Assembly: GCF_027460065.1 (NCBI RefSeq)
Contig: NZ_JAPYZZ010000021.1
Location: forward strand, 1-64,000
DNA from: Martinezella rhizogenes
Lineage (GTDB): Bacteria > Pseudomonadota > Alphaproteobacteria > Rhizobiales > Rhizobiaceae
Reading direction: 5' to 3'
Length of the DNA stretch: 64,000 bases
Shown here: positions 43,794 to 51,487 of the stretch, piece after piece
How the letters are laid out: every line of letters starts with the position of its first letter
How positions within the stretch are numbered: the first letter of the stretch is position 1
Position numbers and translations under genes: made by a program
The notes under the pieces: generated by a model
Told to the model about the DNA's origin: nothing
Database searches by the model: none
The model's input: the letters and a program-made list of their open reading frames with translations, nothing else

Positions 43794-45247
43794 ACGCCCG
43801 ATGCCGGAATGCCTGTGCGTTCCACCTTGCGCGGCGAAACGAGTTCCTTCCAGGTGGACAGCGCCTGGCTGACGGCGGGGTAGGGATCACGGGCCACGAA
43901 TTGGCCATGACCTTCCTGTGTTTCGATGGTGCCTTCCTCGACACTGACGAGGCCGCGCGACAGGGTGTAGCGCGGCAGGCCCTTCACCTTCTGCCCTTCG
44001 AACACGTTGTAATCGATGGCCGATTGCTGGCTTGCGGCGCTGATGGTCTTTTCCAGCGCGGGGTCCCAGACGACGATATCGGCATCGCTGCCGACGAGGA
44101 TCGCGCCCTTTCTGGGATAGATATTCAGAATCTTGGCGATGTTGGTGGAGGTGACGGCGACAAATTCATTCATCGTCAGACGTCCGGTCACCACACCATG
44201 GGTCCAGAGCAGCGGCATGCGATCTTCGAGCCCGCCGGTGCCGTTTGGTATCTTGCGGAAATCACCCAGCCCGAAGCGTTTCTGCTCGGTGGTGAAGGCG
44301 CAATGATCGGTCGCCACGCATTGCAGCGAGCCAGAGGCGAGACCCGCCCAGAGACTGTCCTGATGCTGCCGGTTGCGGAAGGGCGGCGACATGACCCGGC
44401 GGGCGGCGTGATCCCAGTCGGCATTGGCATATTCGCTTTCATCGAGGATCAGATGCTGGATCAGCGGCTCACCATAAACCCGCATGCCGTTTTGGCGTGC
44501 GCGGCGGATGGCTTCATGCGCCTGTTCGCAGGATGTGTGCACAACATAAAGCGGGGCACCGGCCATATCGGCGATGATGATGGCGCGGTTGGTGGCCTCG
44601 CCTTCGACGGAGGGAGGCCGGGAGTAGGCATGCGCCTCCGGCCCGACATTGCCCTCGGCCATCAGCTTTTCCTGCATCTGAGCGACGATATCGCCGTTTT
44701 CCGCATGCACGAATGGAATGGCGCCGAGTTCCGCGCAACGCGAGAAGGAGGCGAACATCTCGTCGTCATTCACCATCAGCGCGCCCTTATAGGCCATGAA
44801 GTGCTTGAACGAGTTGATGCCTTTTTCCTGAACCACCGTTTTCATCTCGTTGAAGACCTGCTCGCCCCACCAGGTAACGGCCATGTGGAAGGAATAATCG
44901 CAATTGGCGCGTGTCGCCTTGTTGTCCCACCGCTGCAGGGCATCGAGAATCGACTGGCCGGGATCGGGCAGGCAGAAATCCACCACCATGGTGGTGCCGC
45001 CGGCAAGGGCGGCCCGCGTGCCGCTTTCGAAATCATCGGCGGAATAGGTGCCCATGAAGGGCATTTCCAGATGCACATGCGGATCGATGCCGCCGGGCAT
45101 GACGTAACATCCCGTGGCATCGAGGATGGTGCCGCCGGTGAGGTCCGGGCCGATCTCGGTGATCCTGCCATCTTCGATCTTCACATCGGCGCGGTAGGTC
45201 AGGTCGGCGGTGACGATGGTGCCGTTTTTGATGATGGTGGCGGTCAT
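43790..45247 (-). CDS. hydA: Dihydropyrimidinase / D-hydantoinase
   Basis: 485-aa cyclic amidohydrolase that opens dihydrouracil, dihydrothymine or 5-substituted hydantoins. Metal ligands: HVHLEMPFMG (HxH near residue 59), the Lys to be carbamylated in INSFKHFMAYKG near 150, FVHAENGD near 183, VVHTSCEQAHEAI near 239 and ATDHCAF near 315 with the catalytic Asp. Start at 45247 (MTATIIKNGTIVTAD), overlapping the previous gene's stop. Direct partner of the amidohydrolase upstream. Confidence 0.94.
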   Translation of the reverse strand: MTATIIKNGTIVTADLTYRADVKIEDGRITEIGPDLTGGTILDATGCYVMPGGIDPHVHLEMPFMGTYSADDFESGTRAALAGGTTMVVDFCLPDPGQSILDALQRWDNKATRANCDYSFHMAVTWWGEQVFNEMKTVVQEKGINSFKHFMAYKGALMVNDDEMFASFSRCAELGAIPFVHAENGDIVAQMQEKLMAEGNVGPEAHAYSRPPSVEGEATNRAIIIADMAGAPLYVVHTSCEQAHEAIRRARQNGMRVYGEPLIQHLILDESEYANADWDHAARRVMSPPFRNRQHQDSLWAGLASGSLQCVATDHCAFTTEQKRFGLGDFRKIPNGTGGLEDRMPLLWTHGVVTGRLTMNEFVAVTSTNIAKILNIYPRKGAILVGSDADIVVWDPALEKTISAASQQSAIDYNVFEGQKVKGLPRYTLSRGLVSVEEGTIETQEGHGQFVARDPYPAVSQALSTWKELVSPRKVERTGIPASGV

Positions 45248-46491
45248 TCGACGATCTCCGCAGTCTCCAGCACCGCATGCAGTAGCACATCGCAGCCGGC
45301 GGCCGCCCATTCCGGTGAAATCTCTTCGGCCTCGTTATGGGAAAGCCCATCCACGCAGGGGCAGAAGATCATGGTTGATGGAGCGACCCTTGCCGTCCAG
45401 CAGGCATCGTGGCCGGCCCCGGAGATGATGTCCATGTGGCTGTAGCCCAGTCGCTCGGCGGCGGAGCGCACCCGCTCGACCAGAATGGGATCAAAGGTGA
45501 CGGGATCGAAATGGCCGATGGCTTCGATCGAGCAGCCGACGCCGAGTTCTTCGGCGATAACAGGCACTTCGCGTTCGAAGGTGGCCCGCATGTTGTCGAG
45601 TTTCGCCTGAGACGGCGTGCGAAGGTCGATGGTGAATACCACCTTGCCGGGCAGCACGTTGCGGGAATTGGGCGTGAAGATCATCTGGCCGACGCCGGCC
45701 ACAGCTCCCGGCTGGTGGGCCATCGCCACTTCCTGGACCTTTTCGAGGATGCGGGCCGCGGCAAGGCCGGCATTGACGCGCATGGTCATCGGCGTCGAGC
45801 CGGTATGGGCTTCCTTGCCGGTCAGCGTCACTTCCAGCCACCACAGACCCTGACCATGGGTAACGACGCCGATCTGCTTGCCTTCGGCCTCGAGGATCGG
45901 CCCTTGCTCGATATGATATTCGAAATAGGCGTGCATCTTGCGCGCACCAACTTGTTCTTCGCCAAGCCAGCCGATGCGCTTCAACTCCTCGCCATAGGTC
46001 TTGCCGTCGGTATCGGTGCGGCTATAGGCGTAATCGAGATCGTGAATGCCGGCGAAGACGCCGGAGGCCAGCATGGCCGGGGCAAAGCGCGCGCCTTCCT
46101 CATTGGACCAGTTGGTGACGACAACAGGGTGTTTCGTCTTTATGTTGAGATCGTTCAGGCTGCGGACCACTTCCAGTCCCGCCAGCACCCCAAGCACGCC
46201 ATCGAACTTGCCGCCCGTCGGCTGGGTGTCGAGATGGCTGCCAATATAGACCGGCAGCGCGTCCGGGTCCTCGCCGGGGCGGGTGGCGAACATGGTGCCC
46301 ATGCGGTCGACGCCCATCGTCAGGCCCGCCGCCTCGCACCAACGCTGGAACAGGCTGCGGCCCTCGGCATCCTCATCTGTCAGCGTGCGGCGATTATTGC
46401 CGCCGGCAATGCCGGGGCCGATTTTCGCCATGTCCATCAGACTGTCCCACAGGCGGTCGCCATTGACCGTCAAGTTTTTACCCGCCGCCAT
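45244..46491 (-). CDS. hydC: Zn-dependent N-carbamoyl-beta-alanine / N-carbamoyl-amino acid amidohydrolase (M20 family)
   Basis: 415-aa metallo-amidase. YIGSHLDTQPTGGKFDGVLGVLAGLEV near residue 85 supplies His and Asp metal ligands (in part GSHLDTQPTGGKFDGVLG), and NWSNEEGARFAPAMLASGVFAG near 125 the Glu pair; FEYHIEQGPILE near 190 and SGAGHDAC near 382 are typical of the AllC/beta-ureidopropionase group. It completes ring-opening degradation to beta-alanine, ammonia and CO2 (or amino acid). First gene of the operon. Allantoate amidohydrolase is the alternative, but the neighbouring dihydropyrimidinase argues against it. Confidence 0.9.
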   Translation of the reverse strand: MAAGKNLTVNGDRLWDSLMDMAKIGPGIAGGNNRRTLTDEDAEGRSLFQRWCEAAGLTMGVDRMGTMFATRPGEDPDALPVYIGSHLDTQPTGGKFDGVLGVLAGLEVVRSLNDLNIKTKHPVVVTNWSNEEGARFAPAMLASGVFAGIHDLDYAYSRTDTDGKTYGEELKRIGWLGEEQVGARKMHAYFEYHIEQGPILEAEGKQIGVVTHGQGLWWLEVTLTGKEAHTGSTPMTMRVNAGLAAARILEKVQEVAMAHQPGAVAGVGQMIFTPNSRNVLPGKVVFTIDLRTPSQAKLDNMRATFEREVPVIAEELGVGCSIEAIGHFDPVTFDPILVERVRSAAERLGYSHMDIISGAGHDACWTARVAPSTMIFCPCVDGLSHNEAEEISPEWAAAGCDVLLHAVLETAEIVE

Positions 46492-46600
46492 GAAATGTCG
46501 TCCTCACCCGTTTTGTTTTTATCGAAGCAAAGCTTGTGCCGTTCCCGTTTTTGCCGGCTAAGATAACAGCCATTGCCTAAAGATGGCGATGGTGGATAAA

Positions 46601-46616
46601 TTGACCGGCTGGTAAA
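46601..46616. promoter_or_regulatory. RutR operator
   Basis: TTGACCGGCTGGTAAA matches the RutR consensus TTGACCA-NN-TGGTCAA at 12 of 14 defined positions. It lies in the 260-bp gap between the amidohydrolase gene and the divergent TetR-family gene, about 110 bases from the former. RutR releases DNA on binding uracil in E. coli, which fits the gene content. Confidence 0.7.
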
Positions 46617-46672
46617 CATTGCAAATTCGCGATGGCGTCAGCAAGAGATTTTCGTGACGAATCGCACTAATT

Positions 46673-46701
46673 TTGCCTAAACTGTACGCGAAGATTATTT
46701 T
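46673..46701 (+). promoter_or_regulatory. Weak promoter candidate for the RutR-like gene
   Basis: TTGCCT and TATTTT separated by 17 bases, about 50 bases before the ATG. Each hexamer has 4 of 6 consensus matches. Confidence 0.3.
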
Positions 46702-46751
46702 TTAAGCATACTGTATCGGCAATTGCACTGAAAAGAAACAGAGAGCAGAGA

Positions 46752-47393
46752 ATGGCCATACCGCGAGCAGCGAAAACCCAGAAGCGGACCCGCATTCAGG
46801 AAGAGAAGCAGGAAACGATTCTCGAGGCCGCGCTCAATGTGTTTTCCACCAATGGCTTCCGTGGTTCCACCATCGACCAGATTGCCGAGGCGGCCGGCAT
46901 GTCGAAACCGAACGTGCTTTATTATTTCCGCACCAAGGAAGCGATGCATCGCGCGCTGATCGAACGGGTGCTGGACACATGGCTCGATCCGCTGCGGGCT
47001 TTCGATGCCGAAGGCAATCCCGAAAGCGAGATCCGCTCCTATATTCGCCGCAAGCTGGAAATGTCGCGCGATTTTCCGCGTGAGAGCCGGCTCTTCGCCA
47101 ATGAAATCCTGCAGGGCGCGCCGCATATCGAGGATGAACTGAAAGGCCCGCTCAAACAACTGGTGGATGAAAAGGCCGAGGTGATCCGCGCCTGGATCAA
47201 GGCGGGGCGGATGGCCAAATGCGACCCCTATCATCTGATCTTCTCGATCTGGTCGACCACCCAGCATTATGCGGATTTTGACGTGCAGGTGCGCGCCGTG
47301 CTGGGTGACAGACACGGTGGCGACGGTCGTTTCGAGGATGCGGCCCGGCATCTGGAGCAGCTTTTCATGGGCGGATTGCGCATCAGCGGCTGA
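46752..47393 (+). CDS. rutR: RutR-like TetR-family regulator
   Basis: 213-aa repressor. N-terminal helix-turn-helix STIDQIAEAAGMSKPNVLYYFRTKEAMHRAL near residue 38-70 (in part IAEAAGMSKPNVLYYFRTKE), and a C-terminal domain with LDTWLDPLRAFDAEGNPES, LEMSRDFPRESRLFANEIL and IFSIWSTTQHYADF, which parallels E. coli RutR closely as I recall it. Divergent from the pyrimidine operon, with a RutR-type operator between them, so it is its likely regulator, responding to a pyrimidine. Confidence 0.88.
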   Translation: MAIPRAAKTQKRTRIQEEKQETILEAALNVFSTNGFRGSTIDQIAEAAGMSKPNVLYYFRTKEAMHRALIERVLDTWLDPLRAFDAEGNPESEIRSYIRRKLEMSRDFPRESRLFANEILQGAPHIEDELKGPLKQLVDEKAEVIRAWIKAGRMAKCDPYHLIFSIWSTTQHYADFDVQVRAVLGDRHGGDGRFEDAARHLEQLFMGGLRISG

Positions 47394-47556
47394 AAGCCAG
47401 GGTTCTCACGAACAGGTGATCGATTCTTTCTACAGAAACATGAGGAAAATTATCACCTTTATACTTTACTCCAAAACTCATCTTTATTATGGTGCCGGCA
47501 TCCCGCTTATGGGGCCCGAAGATCGGGGCATGAAAAATCAACCGGCAGGTGAGGGA

Positions 47557-47982
47557 ATGGCACGCAAGGAAAAGAAGAAAGCCGAACGCGGCGGCAAGCA
47601 GGGCAAGGGCGCGCCTCAACCTGAAAAGGACGTGGCCGAACAGCAGCTTTCCGGTCCGAAGAGCTTTCTTTACGTTGGCGGCCGTGACTGTCAGGTTGCC
47701 CATCTTCGCCAGATCGCCAGCAATTTCGGCGCCGAACTGATCCATCACGATGGCGGCCTGCGTGAGGCGGTTTCGCGCATCGATACCGTGCTTCCCTCCG
47801 TCGACTGCGTTTTTTGCCCGATCGACTGTATCAGCCACGATGCGTGTCTGCGGGTGAAGTCCGGTTGCAAGAAATTCGGCAAGACGTTCATTCCGCTGCG
47901 CAATGGCAGCAAATCCAGTCTGGAGCGGGCGCTGCAGACGATGAATGAACGGACTCCCAACGATGAGCGACGAGCGCAATAA
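47557..47982 (+). CDS. DUF2325 domain protein
   Basis: 141-aa protein. A very basic N-terminal tail (MARKEKKKAERGGKQGKG) precedes the DUF2325 domain: FLYVGGRDCQVAHLRQIASNF, ELIHHDGGLREA, CVFCPIDCISHDACLRVKSGCKKFGK and FIPLRNGSKSSLERAL. The conserved Cys cluster in the middle may bind metal. Function unknown. Start 47557 is preferred for AGGTGAGGGA just upstream; ATG 47530 would add 9 residues. Confidence 0.85.
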   Translation: MARKEKKKAERGGKQGKGAPQPEKDVAEQQLSGPKSFLYVGGRDCQVAHLRQIASNFGAELIHHDGGLREAVSRIDTVLPSVDCVFCPIDCISHDACLRVKSGCKKFGKTFIPLRNGSKSSLERALQTMNERTPNDERRAQ

Positions 47983-48253
47983 TTTTAAGGGTGAAGAGCC
48001 GGCGGCAGACGAAGCCTGCCGCGTGGAACTGCACAAGATGGCCGAACAGGCTGCCGATCCGGCCCTGACGGAAATGTATGAGATCGTCGGCGAACGTCAA
48101 AGGCGCAACCGCGCCGCGACCACCGGCGGCAATGTGGTGATCTTTCCCCACCTGCGCACCCGCCAGCCCGGCGAGGCGCCGCCCTTCGCTCTCGGCGAGG
48201 CGGCGGAAAAGGGCCGCAACATCCTGCCGTTTCGCTGGACGCGGCGGCGTTAA
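47963..48253 (+). CDS. Hypothetical protein
   Basis: 96-aa charged soluble protein with AEQAADPALTEMYEIVGERQRRNRAATTGGNVVIFPHLR (in part LTEMYEIVGERQRRNRA) and a basic C-terminus ending PFRWTRRR. It overlaps the end of the DUF2325 gene by 20 bases and is probably translated from the same mRNA. No family recognised. Confidence 0.65.
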   Translation: MSDERNNFKGEEPAADEACRVELHKMAEQAADPALTEMYEIVGERQRRNRAATTGGNVVIFPHLRTRQPGEAPPFALGEAAEKGRNILPFRWTRRR

Positions 48254-48259
48254 GGCCGA

Positions 48260-48625
48260 TCAGCCTTTCGGCTTCAGGAACGCGCCGGCGCAGAGCACCA
48301 GCCATCCGCCGATCATGCCGAGGCCGCCTATGGGGGCTGCGTAGGGGAACAGGCTGTGGCCGGAAAAATGTCTGACGACGAGATCGCCAACAAAGACCGC
48401 AGTGCCGAGGCCGAGGATCAGGCCCGCCGGAATGGCGGTTCTGATGCGGTCCGCGCCGATATTGAGTGCCACCAGCACCGGCGCATGGGCCAGCGCCATG
48501 GCCGAGGCATTGCCCAGCATATAGGTTTCGCCGGTATGGGTGGCGGCGGCGGCAAGCATGACACCGGCAGCCCCCAAAAGGCCGCCCAGCAGCAGAATGA
48601 AGGCGCGCAGTCTCGCGTGGGTCAT
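48260..48625 (-). CDS. DUF423 membrane protein
   Basis: 121-aa protein with four hydrophobic segments and the DUF423 features: LGGLLGAAGVMLAAAATH near residue 12, ASAMALAHAPVLVALNIG near 42 and APIGGLGMIGGWLVL near 95. Function unknown. Its ATG overlaps the stop of the truncated haemoglobin gene by 4 bases. It converges with the preceding gene. Confidence 0.85.
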   Translation of the reverse strand: MTHARLRAFILLLGGLLGAAGVMLAAAATHTGETYMLGNASAMALAHAPVLVALNIGADRIRTAIPAGLILGLGTAVFVGDLVVRHFSGHSLFPYAAPIGGLGMIGGWLVLCAGAFLKPKG

Positions 48626-49023
48626 GGGTTATCCGCTTCCTGGTTCTGCATGTGAAAGGCCAGCCGTTCCACCGGCGCCCAGATGATCTCGCACAGCTTC
48701 GCATTCTCGATCGTCTCATCCATGGCGCGGCGAAAACACAGCAGCCATTCATCCCGCTCCGTGGGGCCGATGGGGGCGACGAAATGGCGGCGGCGCAGCA
48801 TCGGGTGGCCGTGTTTTTCGACATAGACGGGCGGTCCGCCAAGATATCCCGTCAGATAGTCGTAAAACTTCGCCTCGCTGCCGGAAAGATCGGCAGGGTG
48901 GATGGCACGGCAGCGCGCCGCCTCGGGCAGGGTATCCATCAATTCATAAAAACGCCGGGTGAGCGCCCTGACGGTCGCATCGCCACCGATCGCTTCATAA
49001 AGGGTAACGGTCTCGCCGCTCAT
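48622..49023 (-). CDS. Group II truncated haemoglobin
   Basis: 133-aa haem protein (2/2 globin, trHbO type). TLYEAIGGDATVRALTRRFY is the N-terminal helix pair, and YLGGPPVYVEKHGHPMLRRRH contains the proximal His region near residue 73-85 (HGHPMLRRRH). Such proteins bind oxygen and handle nitric oxide or peroxide. ATG 49023 (MSGETVTLYEAIGG); the longer 49077 start is not conserved. Confidence 0.9.
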   Translation of the reverse strand: MSGETVTLYEAIGGDATVRALTRRFYELMDTLPEAARCRAIHPADLSGSEAKFYDYLTGYLGGPPVYVEKHGHPMLRRRHFVAPIGPTERDEWLLCFRRAMDETIENAKLCEIIWAPVERLAFHMQNQEADNP

Positions 49024-49124
49024 CGTCGCCTCCTTGGACCCTGCGGTCCTTATCGCTTTCCGGGGCAGCGAGTGCAACAGGGAAAGGCGGGATGCGACAT
49101 TTGGGACATTCTGCCCATAAAACT

Positions 49125-49478
49125 TCAGTTTTCAGGCCCGACGGATTGTTGAATAGCCTGGACGGCGATTTTCAGCGGTGCGACATGTTCGGTCACCACC
49201 GCCCAGATCACATCATCCGCGATCTTGTGGTATTCGTGACGTAAAATATTGCCGATCCCGTGAATTTGTTTCCAGGGAATGTCAGGCGCGACATCAAGCA
49301 AGTCCTCCGGGATGTGCCGTGATGCCTCGGAAACGATCTCCAAAGCGCGCTGTACGGCAAGCTTGAGGAGCCAGTTCTGTTTGAAGTCGTCCAGTGACAA
49401 TCCGGCGGTATGCGCCTCGATGCCTTGGATCGCCTCCAGCATTTCGCTGAGAACCGGCCCGACCCTACGCCTTATCAT
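49125..49478 (-). CDS. HepT-like (DUF86) HEPN RNase of a toxin-antitoxin pair
   Basis: 117-aa all-helical HEPN protein. WLLKLAVQRALEIVSEASRHIPEDL near residue 36 and IHGIGNILRHEYHKI near 72 match DUF86/HepT (in part QRALEIVSEASRH). The RNase motif of HepT is R-x4-H-x-Y; here HEY is kept, but the Arg sits directly before His and Gly holds the usual Arg position, so this is a variant. Its ATG overlaps the stop of the MntA-like gene by one base. Confidence 0.88.
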   Translation of the reverse strand: MIRRRVGPVLSEMLEAIQGIEAHTAGLSLDDFKQNWLLKLAVQRALEIVSEASRHIPEDLLDVAPDIPWKQIHGIGNILRHEYHKIADDVIWAVVTEHVAPLKIAVQAIQQSVGPEN

Positions 49479-49774
49479 CAGAATATCCGCACTGCGGATT
49501 GCTCGATGTCGGCGCGGAGCAGCGGGTGAAGGCTGTTGCGGGTGGTCACGTCCACTTCCATAGCTAGCTCGTCTTCGAGAAACTGCTTGATGCCGACGAG
49601 ATCGATCAGCGAAAAGCGACCGTCCTGATCGTAATCGATGAAGACGTCCAGATCGCTTGCGGGCAGTGCTTCATCGCGGACGGTGGATCCAAAAAGATAC
49701 AGCGATGTCGCGCCCATGCTTTTCATGGCATGGGCGTGCATTTTGAGTTTCCTGATGGCCTCTGCTCTCTTCAT
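49478..49774 (-). CDS. MntA-like minimal nucleotidyltransferase antitoxin
   Basis: 98-aa protein of the polymerase-beta nucleotidyltransferase fold. SLYLFGSTVRDEALPASDLD and VFID near residues 25-48 form the GSx10DxD catalytic motif; a third acidic residue is in EVDVTT near 74. In HepT/MntA pairs the antitoxin AMPylates the HEPN toxin. Directly upstream of and coupled to the HepT-like gene. Confidence 0.88.
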   Translation of the reverse strand: MKRAEAIRKLKMHAHAMKSMGATSLYLFGSTVRDEALPASDLDVFIDYDQDGRFSLIDLVGIKQFLEDELAMEVDVTTRNSLHPLLRADIEQSAVRIF

Positions 49775-49812
49775 GTGGCAAGCTTACACCATCGCGCAGG
49801 CGGCATCCACAC

Positions 49813-51228
49813 TCAGCCAAAATTCCGGATGAGTTCGAGCCCCTTGTGCAACAGCGTTTCGGCTTCATCCTGGTTGGCGGCCTCGACGTAGCAGCGCATT
49901 TCCGGGGCGTTGCCGGAAGGGCGGAAATGGATGGTGCTGCCGTCGGTGAGCGCCACACGCAGGCCGTCAATGTCGCTCAGATCCTTGACCTTGCCTACAG
50001 GGGCGAGGAAGGCCTCAAGGTTGTCGCGGGAGGCGCGCAGATGCGTCATCAGGGCGGCGCTTTTTTCCTGGGCGAAATTTTCCAGGCGGTCGGCGGCGGC
50101 GACCGGCAGCCTGTAGGCGGCGGCAATCTGCGAGAGCGGTTTTTTCTGCTCGGCCGAGAGAAGCAGCACGGCGAGAATGGGCAGGAAGCTGTCACGCGTC
50201 GGCAGTGGCGAAAGCGGCCTGCCGTTCAGCGTAAAGGTGGAGGCCGTCAGCAGGCCGCCATTGGCCTCGAAACCCATGACGCCGTTTTTTCCCTCGGCGA
50301 GAGCCTGCGCCATGCCGGCGATCACAAAGGGTGAGCCGACCTTGGTGCGGATGACCTCGAAGGAGCCGCTCGCCTCGATGCCCGAATTGGACGTGACCGG
50401 GGTGACGACGACGCCGGCATCGAGGAAATTGGCGGTGATGAGGCCGATCAGGTCGCCGCGCAGCGGTATGCCGTTTTCATCGGACAGCAGAGGGCGGTCG
50501 CCATCGCCATCGGCGGAAACGATGGCGTCGAGGCCATGCTCGGGCGACCATTCCTTAAGAAGTGCCAGCGTTTCCGGCGAGACTGCCTCGGTATCCACCG
50601 GGATGAAGCTTTCGGAGCGGCCGAGCGGCACGACGTCGGCGCCATAATGGGCCAGCACGTCGACAAAGAGATCGCGCGCCACCGTGCTATGCTGGTAAAC
50701 ACCGATCCTGAGGCCGGAAAGCGCCTTTTCCGGCAGGAGGGCGATGTTGCGTTCGTAGAAGAGTTCGGCAGCGATGGCGGAATGGTCCTCGGCGGTGGCC
50801 GCCTCGTCGCTTATGCCTTCCGCCTCGATTTCGGCGGCAAGGGCCGCGATCGCGGTTTCGTCCTGCTTGTCGATTTCGCCGTCCGGGCGGTAGAATTTAA
50901 TGCCGTTGCGGTCTGCCGGGATATGCGAGCCGGTAATCATCACCGCGCCGGCCTTCAGCGACAGGCCGTAAAGTGCCAGGGCAGGGGTCGGCACCGTGCC
51001 GCAATCGAGCGGCTTGAGGCCGGCTTTTTTCAGCGCGGCGATGCAGGTGGCGGAGACATCCGGGCTCGAATCGCGAAAATCGCGGCCGATGAGAATGGGA
51101 TCACCCACCTTTGCCTGACCCGACGTGAGAAGGTGCCTTGCAAATGCCGTGGCGTAGACGGCGGAGGCTTTTCCCTTCAGATCGACGGAGAGGCCGCGAA
51201 GGCCGCTCGTTCCGAATTTCAGGCTCAT
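49813..51228 (-). CDS. Phosphomannomutase / phosphoglucosamine-type phosphohexomutase
   Basis: 471-aa alpha-D-phosphohexomutase making sugar-1-phosphate for nucleotide sugars. Motifs: FGTSGLRGL near residue 4, the phosphoserine loop MITGSHIPADRNGIKFY near 98 (TGSH variant), the metal loop SADGDGDRPLL near 245, GFEANGG near 325 and the phosphate loop RPSGNAPEMRCYVEA near 435. Start at 51228 with GGAG upstream; earlier ATGs are not conserved. It is next to and probably serves the polysaccharide cluster. Confidence 0.88.
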   Translation of the reverse strand: MSLKFGTSGLRGLSVDLKGKASAVYATAFARHLLTSGQAKVGDPILIGRDFRDSSPDVSATCIAALKKAGLKPLDCGTVPTPALALYGLSLKAGAVMITGSHIPADRNGIKFYRPDGEIDKQDETAIAALAAEIEAEGISDEAATAEDHSAIAAELFYERNIALLPEKALSGLRIGVYQHSTVARDLFVDVLAHYGADVVPLGRSESFIPVDTEAVSPETLALLKEWSPEHGLDAIVSADGDGDRPLLSDENGIPLRGDLIGLITANFLDAGVVVTPVTSNSGIEASGSFEVIRTKVGSPFVIAGMAQALAEGKNGVMGFEANGGLLTASTFTLNGRPLSPLPTRDSFLPILAVLLLSAEQKKPLSQIAAAYRLPVAAADRLENFAQEKSAALMTHLRASRDNLEAFLAPVGKVKDLSDIDGLRVALTDGSTIHFRPSGNAPEMRCYVEAANQDEAETLLHKGLELIRNFG

Positions 51229-51487
51229 TCCAAACTCCGTTTCCATAAAATCTTTTGAGGTGCAAAGGGATAATGAAAAAATATAACGGTTGAAAGAACC
51301 GTATCGATCCATTCAAGTCAATCATCGCTTTCATGGCGGCCGCGAATAGGCGATGATGGCGGCAATAATGCGGGTAACCTAAAATTCACCCGTCATATTT
51401 AAACTTGTCCGTCAATAGCGGCTCTGGCGACGATGGGAATACTGTGTTGCCGGCCTTTTTTGTGGTTCGTTCGGGTTGGATTGGCTG

